Positions 7,803 to 16,705 of a stretch of DNA of 64,000 bases are shown in pieces. A model generated the notes under the pieces. It was not told the origin of the DNA. It worked only from the letters and a program-made list of their open reading frames with translations, and made no database searches. A program made the position numbers and the translations under genes. This DNA comes from Pseudoalteromonas nigrifaciens (GTDB lineage: Bacteria > Pseudomonadota > Gammaproteobacteria > Enterobacterales > Alteromonadaceae), in contig NZ_CP011036.1 in assembly GCF_002221505.1 (NCBI RefSeq), forward strand, positions 1,364,001-1,428,000. Direction: 5' to 3'. Positions within the stretch are counted from its first letter, which is position 1, and the number at the start of each line of letters is the position of its first letter.

Positions 7803-9014
7803 ATGAGCACAATTACAAGAGCGCAAGCAGCCAAGGCGTTTGGCGCTGCCCTGTTTACCCACACTCGTCGTCAAAATACGTTTGTGAATATGTTAACCGG
7901 CGCAGCTCCAAAAGCGGCAAAGGCAGACACGGCACATAACAAAAAGCAAACTGAAAAGGGCGCACCTATTGTTATGATCAACGACTTACAAAGCCAAGCG
8001 GGCGACGCGGTAGAAATGGACTTGTTCCATAATCTAGGCGGTTTGCCAACAATGGGCGATAAAAAACTAGAAGGCCGAGGCGAGAGCTTGAGCAAGACAG
8101 TATTTGAATTGCGCATTGACCAAGGCCGTAAGATGGTTGATAGCGGTGGCAAAATGTCACAAAAGCGTACTAAGCATAATTTGCTTACAACGGCTAAAAC
8201 ACTACTAGGTAACTACTACAACGACCTTAAAGACGAGGTTGCTATGTACCACCTTGCTGGTGCGCGTGGTTCATTTGCCCCGGAAGATATTATTATCCCA
8301 CTTGAAAGCCATGAAGAATTTAAAGAAATCATGGTTAACGACGTAACGGCACCTACATATGACCGCCATATCTTTGGTGGTGATGCGACTAGCCTTGAAA
8401 CCGTTGATGCTGCGGATATTATGACGCTAGAAAAGTTAGATGATTTAGCGCTTATTCTTGAAGAGCAATCAAACCCGATGAAACACATCACGTTTGAAGC
8501 GGATCAGATGGCGAATGAGTCACCGTTCTTCTTGCTGTTTGTTACTCCGCGTCAATGGCGTGACCTGTGGGCTTCTGCGACTGATAAAAAGCTACAAGAG
8601 CTACAATCACGCGCGATTAAACGCGGCCAAGGTTTCAATCACCCGGTATTCAAAGGCGATGTGATCATGTGGCGTAACATTCTTGTACGTCAATATCGTA
8701 AGCCAGTGCGCTTTTATGCGGGCGATACGGTTACTGTATCTAACAATGACAAACTTGCAACGACCAAGCAGGTTACTGCAGGCGTAGACATTGACCGCGC
8801 TATCTTATTAGGTGGCCAGGCACTTGCTAACGCATACGGTAAGTCTGATTCAGGCTCGCACTTCTCTATGACTACTGAGAAAACCGACCATGGCAACGCC
8901 AATGAAACAGCAATCGTATGGATGAATGGCTGTAAGAAAGTACGCTTCTCTGATAAGTCAGGCCGCGTAAACGATTACGGTACCATGGTCCTTGATACTG
9001 CCGTTACGCTTTAA
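7803..9014 (+). CDS. Major capsid protein, N4-gp56 family
   Basis: This 403-residue capsid protein belongs to the N4-gp56/DUF4043 group. Recognisable parts are the start TITRAQAAKAFGAALFTHT, the segment PIVMINDLQSQAGDAVEMDL, GDKKLEGRGESL and DQGRKMVDSGGKMSQKRT. Such proteins adopt the HK97 fold and build the icosahedral head. Combination with a P22-type portal is usual in Bcep22-like and related podoviruses. It begins 9 bp after the scaffold stop with a purine-rich leader (AGGAAATTAAA). Confidence 0.85.
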   Translation: MSTITRAQAAKAFGAALFTHTRRQNTFVNMLTGAAPKAAKADTAHNKKQTEKGAPIVMINDLQSQAGDAVEMDLFHNLGGLPTMGDKKLEGRGESLSKTVFELRIDQGRKMVDSGGKMSQKRTKHNLLTTAKTLLGNYYNDLKDEVAMYHLAGARGSFAPEDIIIPLESHEEFKEIMVNDVTAPTYDRHIFGGDATSLETVDAADIMTLEKLDDLALILEEQSNPMKHITFEADQMANESPFFLLFVTPRQWRDLWASATDKKLQELQSRAIKRGQGFNHPVFKGDVIMWRNILVRQYRKPVRFYAGDTVTVSNNDKLATTKQVTAGVDIDRAILLGGQALANAYGKSDSGSHFSMTTEKTDHGNANETAIVWMNGCKKVRFSDKSGRVNDYGTMVLDTAVTL

Positions 9015-9021
9015 TTTAGCT

Positions 9022-9044
9022 GGCGGCTTAGGTCGCCTTTTATT
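9022..9044 (+). terminator. Weak hairpin after capsid gene
   Basis: GGCG (9022-9025) can pair with CGCC (9034-9037), followed by TTTTATT. The stem is short, so this may be only a partial terminator or a stabilising 3' hairpin of the capsid gene message. Confidence 0.4.
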
Positions 9045-9067
9045 CGTTAACTAATTGGAATAACACC

Positions 9068-9448
9068 ATGAAAGAAACATTTTACAAAGGCGCTGCGGGC
9101 AATTTATCAATGCACAGCGTTACCCTGGCCTTAGCGGCGTTAGCAGTAAATGGCGTGGCCGTTGCATCTGCAAACTTGCCTATCGGTACACAAATTACTG
9201 CCGTTCGCATTATCAATGACGCGCTTGGCGCTGATACAGAAGTGACCGCACAAGTGGTTAGTCGCAATGGCGATTCAGCCGATTTAGCTGCGTTCTCAAC
9301 AGTGGCGGCAGGTGATGGCGTTACTTACATTAAGCCACACTACGTTGGCGATGAAGGCCCTAGCGACTTAGTGGTTAAGAATACCGGCACTGGCGCAGCT
9401 ACCGGCGAAGTGGTGCTGCAAATTGAGTACCGTTACAAAGGCTACTAA
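9068..9448 (+). CDS. Probable capsid-associated (decoration) protein
   Basis: This 126-residue protein is rich in alanine, valine and threonine with alternating hydrophobic residues, suggesting an all-beta fold: ITAVRIINDALGADTEVTAQVV, then VTYIKPHYVG and a final strand VVLQIEYRYKGY. I do not recognise a family. It follows the major capsid gene directly and is flanked by hairpins on both sides, so it may be made in high amounts. A head decoration or cement role is inferred from position, size and predicted fold only. Confidence 0.5.
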   Translation: MKETFYKGAAGNLSMHSVTLALAALAVNGVAVASANLPIGTQITAVRIINDALGADTEVTAQVVSRNGDSADLAAFSTVAAGDGVTYIKPHYVGDEGPSDLVVKNTGTGAATGEVVLQIEYRYKGY

Positions 9449-9474
9449 GTCTTTTTCGATACACGTTTAAATCT

Positions 9475-9499
9475 AGCCCTGCGTTTGCGGGGCTTTTTT
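9475..9499 (+). terminator. Intrinsic terminator after decoration-like gene
   Basis: AGCCCTGC (9475-9482) pairs with 9487-9494 (one T-G pair), followed by six Ts. This is the second clear terminator inside the head module. Confidence 0.75.
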
Positions 9500-9512
9500 A
9501 TTGGGAATAACC

Positions 9513-9962
9513 ATGACTACTAAAACTAATATTGTCTACATTGGCAGTAAGCCATTTAAAAAAGACACTGTATGCGGTACGCGCTTAGTATTTAAACAGC
9601 TAGAGCCAGTGCCAGTGGATAATGATTTACTGCAACGCTTTTTAAGTTACCCAAAAGTGTGGGTGCTTGAGTCTGAGCTAGAAGTCGTTATCGAACGACT
9701 AGAAGCAGAGCAAGAAGCGGAACAGCAAAAGCGTTTAGCCGCGGAAGAAGCTGAAAAGAAAGCCATTAAAGATGCGGATCTTACTGTTGAAGTGGGCGGC
9801 GAAACTATCGACCTGGGCAAATACAGCTCTTCACAGCTTGATACCTTTGTTGTTGCGCACGATCTGGTTATTGAAGGCGCTAAAAAGCCGTTACCCGCTT
9901 ACAAGCTAAGAGTACGCGACGCAGTACGTGCGCTATCTGCTACTGAAAACGGCGGAGAGTAA
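9513..9962 (+). CDS. Phage structural protein with C-terminal SAP/HeH-like segment
   Basis: The protein has 149 residues from the ATG at 9513; a TTG 12 bp earlier is possible, but GGGA sits 7 bp before the ATG. The N-terminal half (VYIGSKPFKKDTVCGTRLVF ... FLSYPKVWV) is a pattern common in small phage head-completion proteins. A short charged helix EAEQEAEQQKRLAAEEAEKK follows. The end (IDLGKYSSSQLDTFVV ... YKLRVRDAVRAL) resembles SAP/HeH-like helix-extended-helix segments. Role is not established. It sits 4 bp before the next gene. Confidence 0.5.
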   Translation: MTTKTNIVYIGSKPFKKDTVCGTRLVFKQLEPVPVDNDLLQRFLSYPKVWVLESELEVVIERLEAEQEAEQQKRLAAEEAEKKAIKDADLTVEVGGETIDLGKYSSSQLDTFVVAHDLVIEGAKKPLPAYKLRVRDAVRALSATENGGE

Positions 9963-9965
9963 CCA

Positions 9966-10526
9966 ATGGCGCAACTATCTAGCTTGATCCCGTTGGTTCG
10001 TGAGCGCTGCGGGGGCGTTCTTGATCAAATGGCAAAGGACCAACTAGGTCGCGCCTATCAAAAGTTTTGTTATGAGTCTCGTTTTTTAGCTCGCACTCAA
10101 GAAATTGAGCAAGGGCAAAGCGGGGAGCTTAACATTGATAGTGATCACGTATTTGTAAGTGTTGATTTTGTTTTAGATGCTAATGGGCGCGAGCTTAAAA
10201 GCGCACAAGATTACACGGTATCAGCCGACGGCAAAATAACGGCGCTCGGTACCACTTCAAAAATGCGTGTGTTTTACCATATCGCCCCGCAATTTATGCT
10301 GCCCAATGAATTTGAAGCAGATAACACCATTGTTAATCGGTGGGCCGATGCTATCGCAGATGGCGCAGCCGCAAACCTGTTAATGATGCCTAGCACTCAA
10401 TGGACCGACTTATCAAAGTCTGACTACTTTAAACGCCGTTTTACCGATGGCTACCGCGATGCCTTCCAAGTTGCTATTGAAGCCCTGGACGAGCAAAGAC
10501 CAACACAACCAAGAGTATTTTTCTAA
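9966..10526 (+). CDS. Putative head-tail connector protein
   Basis: The protein has 186 residues. It begins with a helical part (SLIPLVRERCGGVLDQMAKDQ), continues with beta-rich segments (HVFVSVDFVLDANGREL; MRVFYHIAPQFMLP) and ends in helical parts (WADAIADGAAANLLMMP; YRDAFQVAIEALDEQ). I do not recognise a named family. Position between capsid and adsorption genes, and the 1-bp overlap with the DUF6682-like gene, suggest an adaptor or tail-tube component. Confidence 0.45.
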   Translation: MAQLSSLIPLVRERCGGVLDQMAKDQLGRAYQKFCYESRFLARTQEIEQGQSGELNIDSDHVFVSVDFVLDANGRELKSAQDYTVSADGKITALGTTSKMRVFYHIAPQFMLPNEFEADNTIVNRWADAIADGAAANLLMMPSTQWTDLSKSDYFKRRFTDGYRDAFQVAIEALDEQRPTQPRVFF

Positions 10527-11179
10527 TGGCTATAGTTACATCAAATGAAATCATGCAACGCGTTAATAAGTTGCTAAACGATCCTGGCTTTACTCGCTGG
10601 CCTAAAGACGAGCTGTTAAATTACTTAAACGATGCACAGCGCGCCATTGTATTACGCCGCCCTGACTCTTACACCGTTGACGTTGACGACTTTGCATGTG
10701 TAGTCGGGGTAAAGCAGTCATTACCAGCCGACGCGCTTAAGTTAATTGATATACCGCGTAACGCCAGCGGTAAAGCTATTCGTGGTCCTTATAATCGCCA
10801 GGTCCTCGATGATAACTACGACACCTGGTATGCGGGCAAAACCGCTACAGAAGTAGAGCTTTATATTTATGACGAGCGCAACCCTAAAACATTCTACGTT
10901 TACCCTGGCGTTGTTGCTGATATTAATTTAACCCTTGTTTACTCTAAAGCGCCGCCGGCGATTGATTCAGCTGCCAACGATTCGAGCGAAGTTATCGCAC
11001 TTGATGATGTGTATGTAAACGCCATTATTGAATGGATTTTATACCGCGCGTACATGAAAGATGCGGAATATGCAGCCAACCCAAACAAGAGTCAAATGCA
11101 CATGAACGCATTTAGAAGCCAGCTAGGCGAAAAAAGCCAGGCTGACGTTGCGATGATGGGCGAAGAGAAAGGAAACTAA
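10526..11179 (+). CDS. DUF6682-like phage connector/tail protein
   Basis: This 217-residue protein begins with the pattern seen in DUF6682 phage proteins: LLNDPGFTRWPKDELLNYLNDAQRAIVLRRPD (residues about 15-46, given in part here), followed by SLPADALKLIDIPRNASG and a beta segment FYVYPGVVADINLTLVYSKAP. It ends with an IIEWILYRAYMKDAEYA helix. Such proteins occur next to connector genes in Bcep22-like podoviruses and probably form part of the head-to-tail gateway. It overlaps the preceding gene by one base, and the next gene starts 1 bp after its stop. Confidence 0.6.
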   Translation: MAIVTSNEIMQRVNKLLNDPGFTRWPKDELLNYLNDAQRAIVLRRPDSYTVDVDDFACVVGVKQSLPADALKLIDIPRNASGKAIRGPYNRQVLDDNYDTWYAGKTATEVELYIYDERNPKTFYVYPGVVADINLTLVYSKAPPAIDSAANDSSEVIALDDVYVNAIIEWILYRAYMKDAEYAANPNKSQMHMNAFRSQLGEKSQADVAMMGEEKGN

Positions 11180-11180
11180 C

Positions 11181-14078
11181 ATGACGGCAAGCGCAGGCGC
11201 GTGGTATCGCGTAGGTACGGTAAACGTAACTAAAAATAATGCCGCCGTTACCGGTGTAGGTAGCAGCTGGCAAAATGACGTTATTGCTATCGCTATTGGT
11301 GATGCATTCACTATAGATGCAAAGACCTGGTATGAAGTAATCGCAGTTGATAGCGACACAAGCATTACGCTTGATCGCGGCTTTGAAGGTACAACGGCAA
11401 GTGGTACTAATTACGCCATTTTAAGAAACACTTCAGGGACCATACTCACGCGCATTGCCGGCCAAATAGCTGTACAGTTCAATCAAAAGCAATTGTTTTT
11501 AGACGAGCTGCGTACCTGGTTAAACTCAACTAACGCCAGTGAAGAGCTAACTGATAGTCATGGTTTGAAGCGTTCACTTAAAACGCCGGCGCAAATGGTA
11601 GCTGATCACGATAACCGCTTGGCTGAGTTAGATGAAATCCATCCCTACCCGTGGGCTATGCGTAAAGTTGAGTTTGAAGCTAACCGTAAACAGAATAATG
11701 AAATGTTTGCTGCCAGTGGTTTTGTGCATTTTGGTAAGCATTCAACTAATTTAAGGGGACTTGTAAATCAAGGTTTGTATATAATTGACACAACAGGTTA
11801 TCAGTCAGAACTTTTTCTAGGGAGAGAACTAGCAAGATTGGGGGAAAGTAAGTTTGATTATCCTGTTTTAAATATCTCAGGTATAACTACTAAATTATTA
11901 ATGAGAAATGGAAAAAATCGTAACACTTACGAACTAAATTCTGTAAAACTCCCACCCGCCGAAGATGGTACACGTACTTATGACAGCGCAACAGGTAACA
12001 GCGTAAAACACTCAACACCAGCGATTGCCTTTGCAAGTGAAACCGCCACAAACAAGGTAGTAACTGACCGCGTTGATATGTGGGGCTTTGAGGCGTTCTT
12101 ACGTGAAATTAATGATGCTGATCCGTTTGTGTATGCCAATGGCTTACTTCAAAGCCTAGCAGCGGATATTGACGGCATTACAACGGTTAGCGATAACGTC
12201 CGCCCTATAACCTACTTTGCATGGTATGAAGGCGATGAAAATAGTCGCGGTAGAGGCGTTAACTGGCAAACAGCAAGTGAAGCTAACCGAATTAAAATAG
12301 CCAGCGACCCAGCTAATAATATCTACTTCGATGATGAGACAGGTAAATTTTACCAATGGTGTGTTCGTGGTCGAAGCTTTGCAGGTGCGGGCAATGGGGA
12401 TTGGGGCAATTTACATACAGACATAGATGCCCAATACTTAGATTATTCAGTTTCTAGTCCTGTGATACACTTAAGACCGCAAGGAAAAAACAGTACACCA
12501 TTACCAGACGGCGCAGGATTCCCTCTTTACTCCGCGAGAGTTAGAGTTGATGATGTTTCTCATCCTAGAGTGCAAGAATCAAAGGGCATCTTTGGTGCTA
12601 TGTTTGGAATTAGTGCGGTAGATACAAGCGCAGGTATTAATGGAGAATGTTATTTCCTAGTCTGCGGCGCAGTTAATCGCCTAAACCAAGGAGCTTATCA
12701 TCCAAGCTTCAACAGTTCAGGCACAGCATATTCAACCAATGGTATTAACCTTGATAACCGAACATTCTGGGATTCAAGCTCTTCAGCCCTAACCTCTACA
12801 CTTGACACATTTACAAATGCCTGTACAGCAAATTTTGCAGATGGATCTACAGATACTACTTCTGTCAATGGTAGATACCCAAGACCAGACGGGCGTTTCT
12901 ATGACGCAATCTACGCTAGCGGACAAGGCGGTGTTTGCCGAGATATGCGCTACTCTGCTTGGGGATTGAAAGCTGAAGATTTTGCCGAGGCAGATTTAGC
13001 TGTTAAGTCAGGCGAATACCGAGGTAGAGAGAAGTTAAAACTTACAAAAATCATAAAAACTACCGACTCTGCTAACGCACAAGGGTCAGGGGTAAGCCCC
13101 TTAGGCGGTACAGAAGAATTTAGTGTAGGGGATACTGTTTTCGTCCATGGTATTGATGGGGTATATAGAAAGAGAATTATATCTTCGGTTAGTCATAGTA
13201 CCATTATTTTTTCAGAATTAGTAAGTCGATCTGCAAGCGGAACAATAGTGCATGAGAAGGAAACAGGTATATCTATTTCGGAAGAGTACACTCATGTTGA
13301 TGTTATTGGTGACCCTGTAGTTATTCTTCAAACGGAGGATCTTAAAGATGGGTGGCAAGGCAGTTGGATACCAATAATCCCCAGTGGAATAGACCAAGAG
13401 TTTAAACTTACACGTCCCAAAATATCTAGTCTACCGGTAAGTCGCTTTGGGGGTGGTAATGGTGAGATATGGGAATTTTACCCAACCACGCACTCTTGGA
13501 ATACAGGCACTCTTCAAGCCGCAAATTCTTTTCGTAACACTATGCTCGTTGGTACGGTTGTAGTTTTTCCCTACAAAACTAAAGCCCGAGTGACGGCAAA
13601 AAGTGCAAATAGTGTAGTTTATGGGGGGATTTCGGGGTTAGGTTCAATCTGTAGTACTGAGTCCTCAGATTTAAGAGGTGGGGCTGTACTGCTGTACTCT
13701 TTAACGAGTAAAGTTGGTACTTCCTCTGTCAGTACAAACAAAGTAGTTGAAATCCCTTGGTTAAGGGCAGTTATTTTTCCGACAACAAAGCTTATAGATA
13801 TAAACAGCCTAATGGAGCATCCCCCGATACCCCTAGCCCCCCCGAGTAATAATAGTTCAGGAGTTAAAGCCCTAAACTATAACGTAGAAGAAAACCAACA
13901 GGGTTTTATTAACTACGCCTATACAGAGCTTAAACACGATGGCACAGACTGGGGTGACGATAGCAAAATACATATTGTAGACAACCAAGCAACACGGCTA
14001 GACGATAACGGCAATACCGTACTTTACGGGACTGCTAGAATAGTAGAGCCACTAGGGTGGATTAAAAATGACAAGTAA
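11181..14078 (+). CDS. Large adsorption/tail-spike-like protein
   Basis: The protein has 965 residues. The N-terminal 130 residues (YRVGTVNVTKNNAAVTGVGS; ITLDRGFEGTTASG) resemble the virion-attachment beta domain found at the start of many phage tail fibres; a helical linker follows (residues 130-170). The middle region (about 290-610) has a distinctive block: FAWYEGDENSRGRGVNWQ, FYQWCVRGRSF and GRYPRPDGRFYDAIYASGQ. The C-terminal 90 residues (LNYNVEENQQGFINYAYTEL) look like a capping domain. Two segments (about 11740-11935 and 13050-13860) have a different base style from the rest, suggesting domain exchange. A receptor-binding role is inferred. Confidence 0.6.
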   Translation: MTASAGAWYRVGTVNVTKNNAAVTGVGSSWQNDVIAIAIGDAFTIDAKTWYEVIAVDSDTSITLDRGFEGTTASGTNYAILRNTSGTILTRIAGQIAVQFNQKQLFLDELRTWLNSTNASEELTDSHGLKRSLKTPAQMVADHDNRLAELDEIHPYPWAMRKVEFEANRKQNNEMFAASGFVHFGKHSTNLRGLVNQGLYIIDTTGYQSELFLGRELARLGESKFDYPVLNISGITTKLLMRNGKNRNTYELNSVKLPPAEDGTRTYDSATGNSVKHSTPAIAFASETATNKVVTDRVDMWGFEAFLREINDADPFVYANGLLQSLAADIDGITTVSDNVRPITYFAWYEGDENSRGRGVNWQTASEANRIKIASDPANNIYFDDETGKFYQWCVRGRSFAGAGNGDWGNLHTDIDAQYLDYSVSSPVIHLRPQGKNSTPLPDGAGFPLYSARVRVDDVSHPRVQESKGIFGAMFGISAVDTSAGINGECYFLVCGAVNRLNQGAYHPSFNSSGTAYSTNGINLDNRTFWDSSSSALTSTLDTFTNACTANFADGSTDTTSVNGRYPRPDGRFYDAIYASGQGGVCRDMRYSAWGLKAEDFAEADLAVKSGEYRGREKLKLTKIIKTTDSANAQGSGVSPLGGTEEFSVGDTVFVHGIDGVYRKRIISSVSHSTIIFSELVSRSASGTIVHEKETGISISEEYTHVDVIGDPVVILQTEDLKDGWQGSWIPIIPSGIDQEFKLTRPKISSLPVSRFGGGNGEIWEFYPTTHSWNTGTLQAANSFRNTMLVGTVVVFPYKTKARVTAKSANSVVYGGISGLGSICSTESSDLRGGAVLLYSLTSKVGTSSVSTNKVVEIPWLRAVIFPTTKLIDINSLMEHPPIPLAPPSNNSSGVKALNYNVEENQQGFINYAYTELKHDGTDWGDDSKIHIVDNQATRLDDNGNTVLYGTARIVEPLGWIKNDK

Positions 14079-14706
14079 ATTATTTGAGTTTATCGTTTTA
14101 GATGAAAAGCAAAGTCCTATTTTAAACGAAAAAGGTTTGCCAACGTTACGCGCTCGACCCGACACTAAAACCGAGCAAGATATTGAGCGATTAATTTCGC
14201 TCGGTAAACCTATAGCCGTGATTAATAAATTTGCTGAATTAGTAAGCTTAGGCGAGCAGTGGAATTGGGCGCAAGACTACTTTAATTACTTAGTTGATCT
14301 AGACAAAGTAAACGAGTACAACGCTAATTTACCTGAGCCAATAGAAAACGACGATGGTATAACAGCCGAAGTAGAACCAAAGCCACTACCTATTGAGCCA
14401 TTACACCCCGAAGTTAGAACCGTTGAGCAAGTGCTAGCGCCTTACCAAAGAAAGCTAACTAAGATGGCAGGTATAGAAGTGAAGGGCGTTAACGTATCGC
14501 TAAACGAAACTAACCAAAATGGCTTATCTGCTTTAAAGTCTGCCTTTGACTTAGCTACCGAATTTGATGCGGGAGATCAGTTTTTCCCGATTAAGTTTAA
14601 TGCCGAAACAGCAACTGGCGAGCAGGTTGTAGAGCTAGTTGATGAAGCAGAATTTAAGCAGTTTGGTTTGCAATTCATCATGGCTCGAAAAGCTTACTTT
14701 GAATAG
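14068..14706 (+). CDS. Tail-fibre assembly-like protein (DUF4376-like C-terminus)
   Basis: The protein has 212 residues and overlaps the preceding adsorption gene by 11 bp. The N-terminal part is beta-rich, followed by a proline/glutamate-rich linker (EPIENDDGITAEVEPKPL). The C-terminal half (VKGVNVSLNETNQNGLSALK ... FFPIKFNAETATGEQV ... FGLQFIMARKAYFE) resembles the DUF4376-type domain that often follows fibre genes in phages. A chaperone or fibre-accessory role is likely from context but unproven. Confidence 0.5.
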   Translation: MTSKLFEFIVLDEKQSPILNEKGLPTLRARPDTKTEQDIERLISLGKPIAVINKFAELVSLGEQWNWAQDYFNYLVDLDKVNEYNANLPEPIENDDGITAEVEPKPLPIEPLHPEVRTVEQVLAPYQRKLTKMAGIEVKGVNVSLNETNQNGLSALKSAFDLATEFDAGDQFFPIKFNAETATGEQVVELVDEAEFKQFGLQFIMARKAYFE

Positions 14707-14717
14707 GGGTAATTACC

Positions 14718-15044
14718 TTGACCGCACTTAAAACCCTCAGAACGTTAATAGGCTACATTTTATGTGGCCTTTTGTTTGTATGGCCCTTTGTAATTTTATC
14801 TGTATTTGCATTGGCAGGTAGCACTTGGGCCTTTAATAGCTTGCATAGCATAGACGTTGCTATTTGCAGCATTTGCCATGGCACAAAGCTCGAATCTATC
14901 TCAGCGCGTAGCTTTAGGTTGTCGCACGATAAGCGCTACCGGTATCAAATGCTTGTTATTGATTTTTTAGCGCGTCCTTTTGATGGAGATAACCATTGCA
15001 GGCGCGCACACAAATGGGAAAGCAAAGTAATAAAACTCAGATAA
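14718..15044 (+). CDS. Small single-membrane-span phage protein, TTG start
   Basis: The protein has 108 residues. Translation appears to begin at TTG (14718): AGGGGT is placed 8 bp upstream and no ATG fits. One transmembrane segment is evident (LIGYILCGLLFVWPFVILSV). The soluble part carries LHSIDVAICSICHG, ESISARSFRLSHDKRYR, a central VIDFL and a terminal NHCRRAHKWES. This order (LDxxxN..G, ETxSxRA, D, HCxxAYxxE) is that of a widespread small phage protein often annotated, probably wrongly, as pseudouridine synthase. Most copies lack the membrane segment. Function is unknown. Confidence 0.55.
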   Translation: MTALKTLRTLIGYILCGLLFVWPFVILSVFALAGSTWAFNSLHSIDVAICSICHGTKLESISARSFRLSHDKRYRYQMLVIDFLARPFDGDNHCRRAHKWESKVIKLR

Positions 15045-15094
15045 CCCGCCCCACAGCAGCAATTAAACATTTAATCTAACTATAAGCGAATACT

Positions 15095-16705
15095 ATGCCT
15101 GCCATATCCGTTAAAACATTTGCCGGTGAACGGCCTAAAGTTGATCCGCGCTTGCTCCCTAACGAATCAGCTTCTAAAGCCTATGGCTGCCACTTTGATA
15201 ATGGCAACTTATCGCCTTTAAAGCGTCCGGCACTTACCGGCGATACCGTTATCTTTAATGCAAAGACGATCTACAAGCACCTAAATGAATACTGGTTTTC
15301 ATGGAATAAAGTTGTTAACGCGGTAGCAAGTCCGGTTGCTAACGATCCATGGCAACGTGTTTACTTTACTGGTGACGGCTACCCGAAGGTAACGAACAAC
15401 GCGATTTTTAGCGGTTCCATCATGCCAGCTAGTGCCTATCGCCTGGGCGTTCAATCGCCAGAAGTGCCGATAATCGCTATTGTTAACGATGCGGCTACCG
15501 ATGAAGTCGATCCCAACGACGATGAAACGCGTTATTACACGCATACGTTTGTTACTGAGCAGGGCGAAGAGGGTCCACCGGGAGAAGCATCGCAGCGTAT
15601 TGATATTCGCTACCCCAACGAAGAGGGTACATTTGTATCGCTGGCCTTTTCACCACCAAACGTTAATGCGTCGAATATAACGCACCGACGAATATACCGA
15701 ACGGCAACCGGTGGCGGCATAGCTGATTACTTATTTGTTGCTGAAATTCCTATTTCACAAGATCAGTTTACTGACAACATACCAACTGACGCACTTGGCT
15801 CGTCGCTTGATACCTACGATTATGAAATGCCAAACGAAAACATGATCGGTTTAACGTCAATGGCTAACGGTATATTGGCTGGCTTTTTTGATAGTACCGT
15901 TTGCTTTAGTGAATCCTACCTACCATATGCCTGGCCTAGTAGTTACCAGCTAACAACCGAACATAAAATAGTTACCTGCGCTGCGCTTGGCAATACGCTT
16001 GCGGTATTAACCGAGGGCTACCCGTATTTATTTAGTGGCATTAGCCCGGATGCGATAGCCGGCCAAAAGCTAGAGTCTAACCAATCATGCACTAGCGCAC
16101 GCTCTGCGGTGATAGTTAACGGCTCACTTATTTACGCAAGCCCCGATGGTTTAATAGGCTTTAATGGCGGAGGATTATCTATGCTGACAAGCCAAATAAT
16201 AACCCGCGAGCAGTGGCAAAAATACGAGCCCCATACTATTGAAGCGTACCACCAGGAGGGGCGTTACTTGGCGTTTTATGGAGCCAACTTAGATAAGGCG
16301 TTTATATTTGACCCAAGAAGCGGTGACTTTAGACACTTTACCGCTACGGCTAATTGCGGCTTTAATAGCCTGATAGATGATGCGCTATACACTTGCCAGG
16401 GACAAAACTTGAGTAAGTGGGAGGCAAGCCCTGCGCTTATGAGCTATGAATGGAAGTCTAAGGAGTTTATAGCAAACGACCTAAGCTTTGCATGCGCAAT
16501 GGTAAAAGGCGTTGATTTGAACCTTGCAGGGCTGCGCATTTACGCCGATGAAGTTGAGGTATTGCATTTAGCGCCAGGGAAAATACCTAAATCAGCATTT
16601 AGACTGCCTAACACACGCGGTAATTCATGGTCCTTTGAGGTTTACGGACAAGGCACAATTCACAGTGTTTCTATTGCAACGACTATGCGCGAGGTGGCAG
16701 CTTAA
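15095..16705 (+). CDS. Phage tail (nozzle/hub-like) structural protein
   Basis: This 536-residue, mostly beta-rich protein starts at ISVKTFAGERPKVDPRLLPN, a beginning common in podovirus tail proteins (xxFxGxxPKxxPRLLP). Repeated turns such as RIYRTATGGGIADYLFVAEI and LIYASPDGLIGFNGGG suggest a beta-propeller-like fold. It lies between the fibre-assembly region and the repeat-rich tail protein, separated from the latter by no intergenic base. It is probably a structural part of the short tail; the exact position in the tail is not deducible. Confidence 0.55.
   Translation: MPAISVKTFAGERPKVDPRLLPNESASKAYGCHFDNGNLSPLKRPALTGDTVIFNAKTIYKHLNEYWFSWNKVVNAVASPVANDPWQRVYFTGDGYPKVTNNAIFSGSIMPASAYRLGVQSPEVPIIAIVNDAATDEVDPNDDETRYYTHTFVTEQGEEGPPGEASQRIDIRYPNEEGTFVSLAFSPPNVNASNITHRRIYRTATGGGIADYLFVAEIPISQDQFTDNIPTDALGSSLDTYDYEMPNENMIGLTSMANGILAGFFDSTVCFSESYLPYAWPSSYQLTTEHKIVTCAALGNTLAVLTEGYPYLFSGISPDAIAGQKLESNQSCTSARSAVIVNGSLIYASPDGLIGFNGGGLSMLTSQIITREQWQKYEPHTIEAYHQEGRYLAFYGANLDKAFIFDPRSGDFRHFTATANCGFNSLIDDALYTCQGQNLSKWEASPALMSYEWKSKEFIANDLSFACAMVKGVDLNLAGLRIYADEVEVLHLAPGKIPKSAFRLPNTRGNSWSFEVYGQGTIHSVSIATTMREVAA

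Noticed and set aside
11181..14078. Diversity-generating retroelement target (as in BPP-1, a phage with a similar gene plan)
   Set aside because: No reverse transcriptase gene, template repeat or adenine-specific variable repeat could be seen in the window.
14718..15044. Cytochrome c-like haem site from ICSICHG
   Set aside because: The segment is similar to CxxCH, but the rest of the protein matches a small phage protein pattern and the site would lie on a short unrelated loop; haem attachment is not supported.
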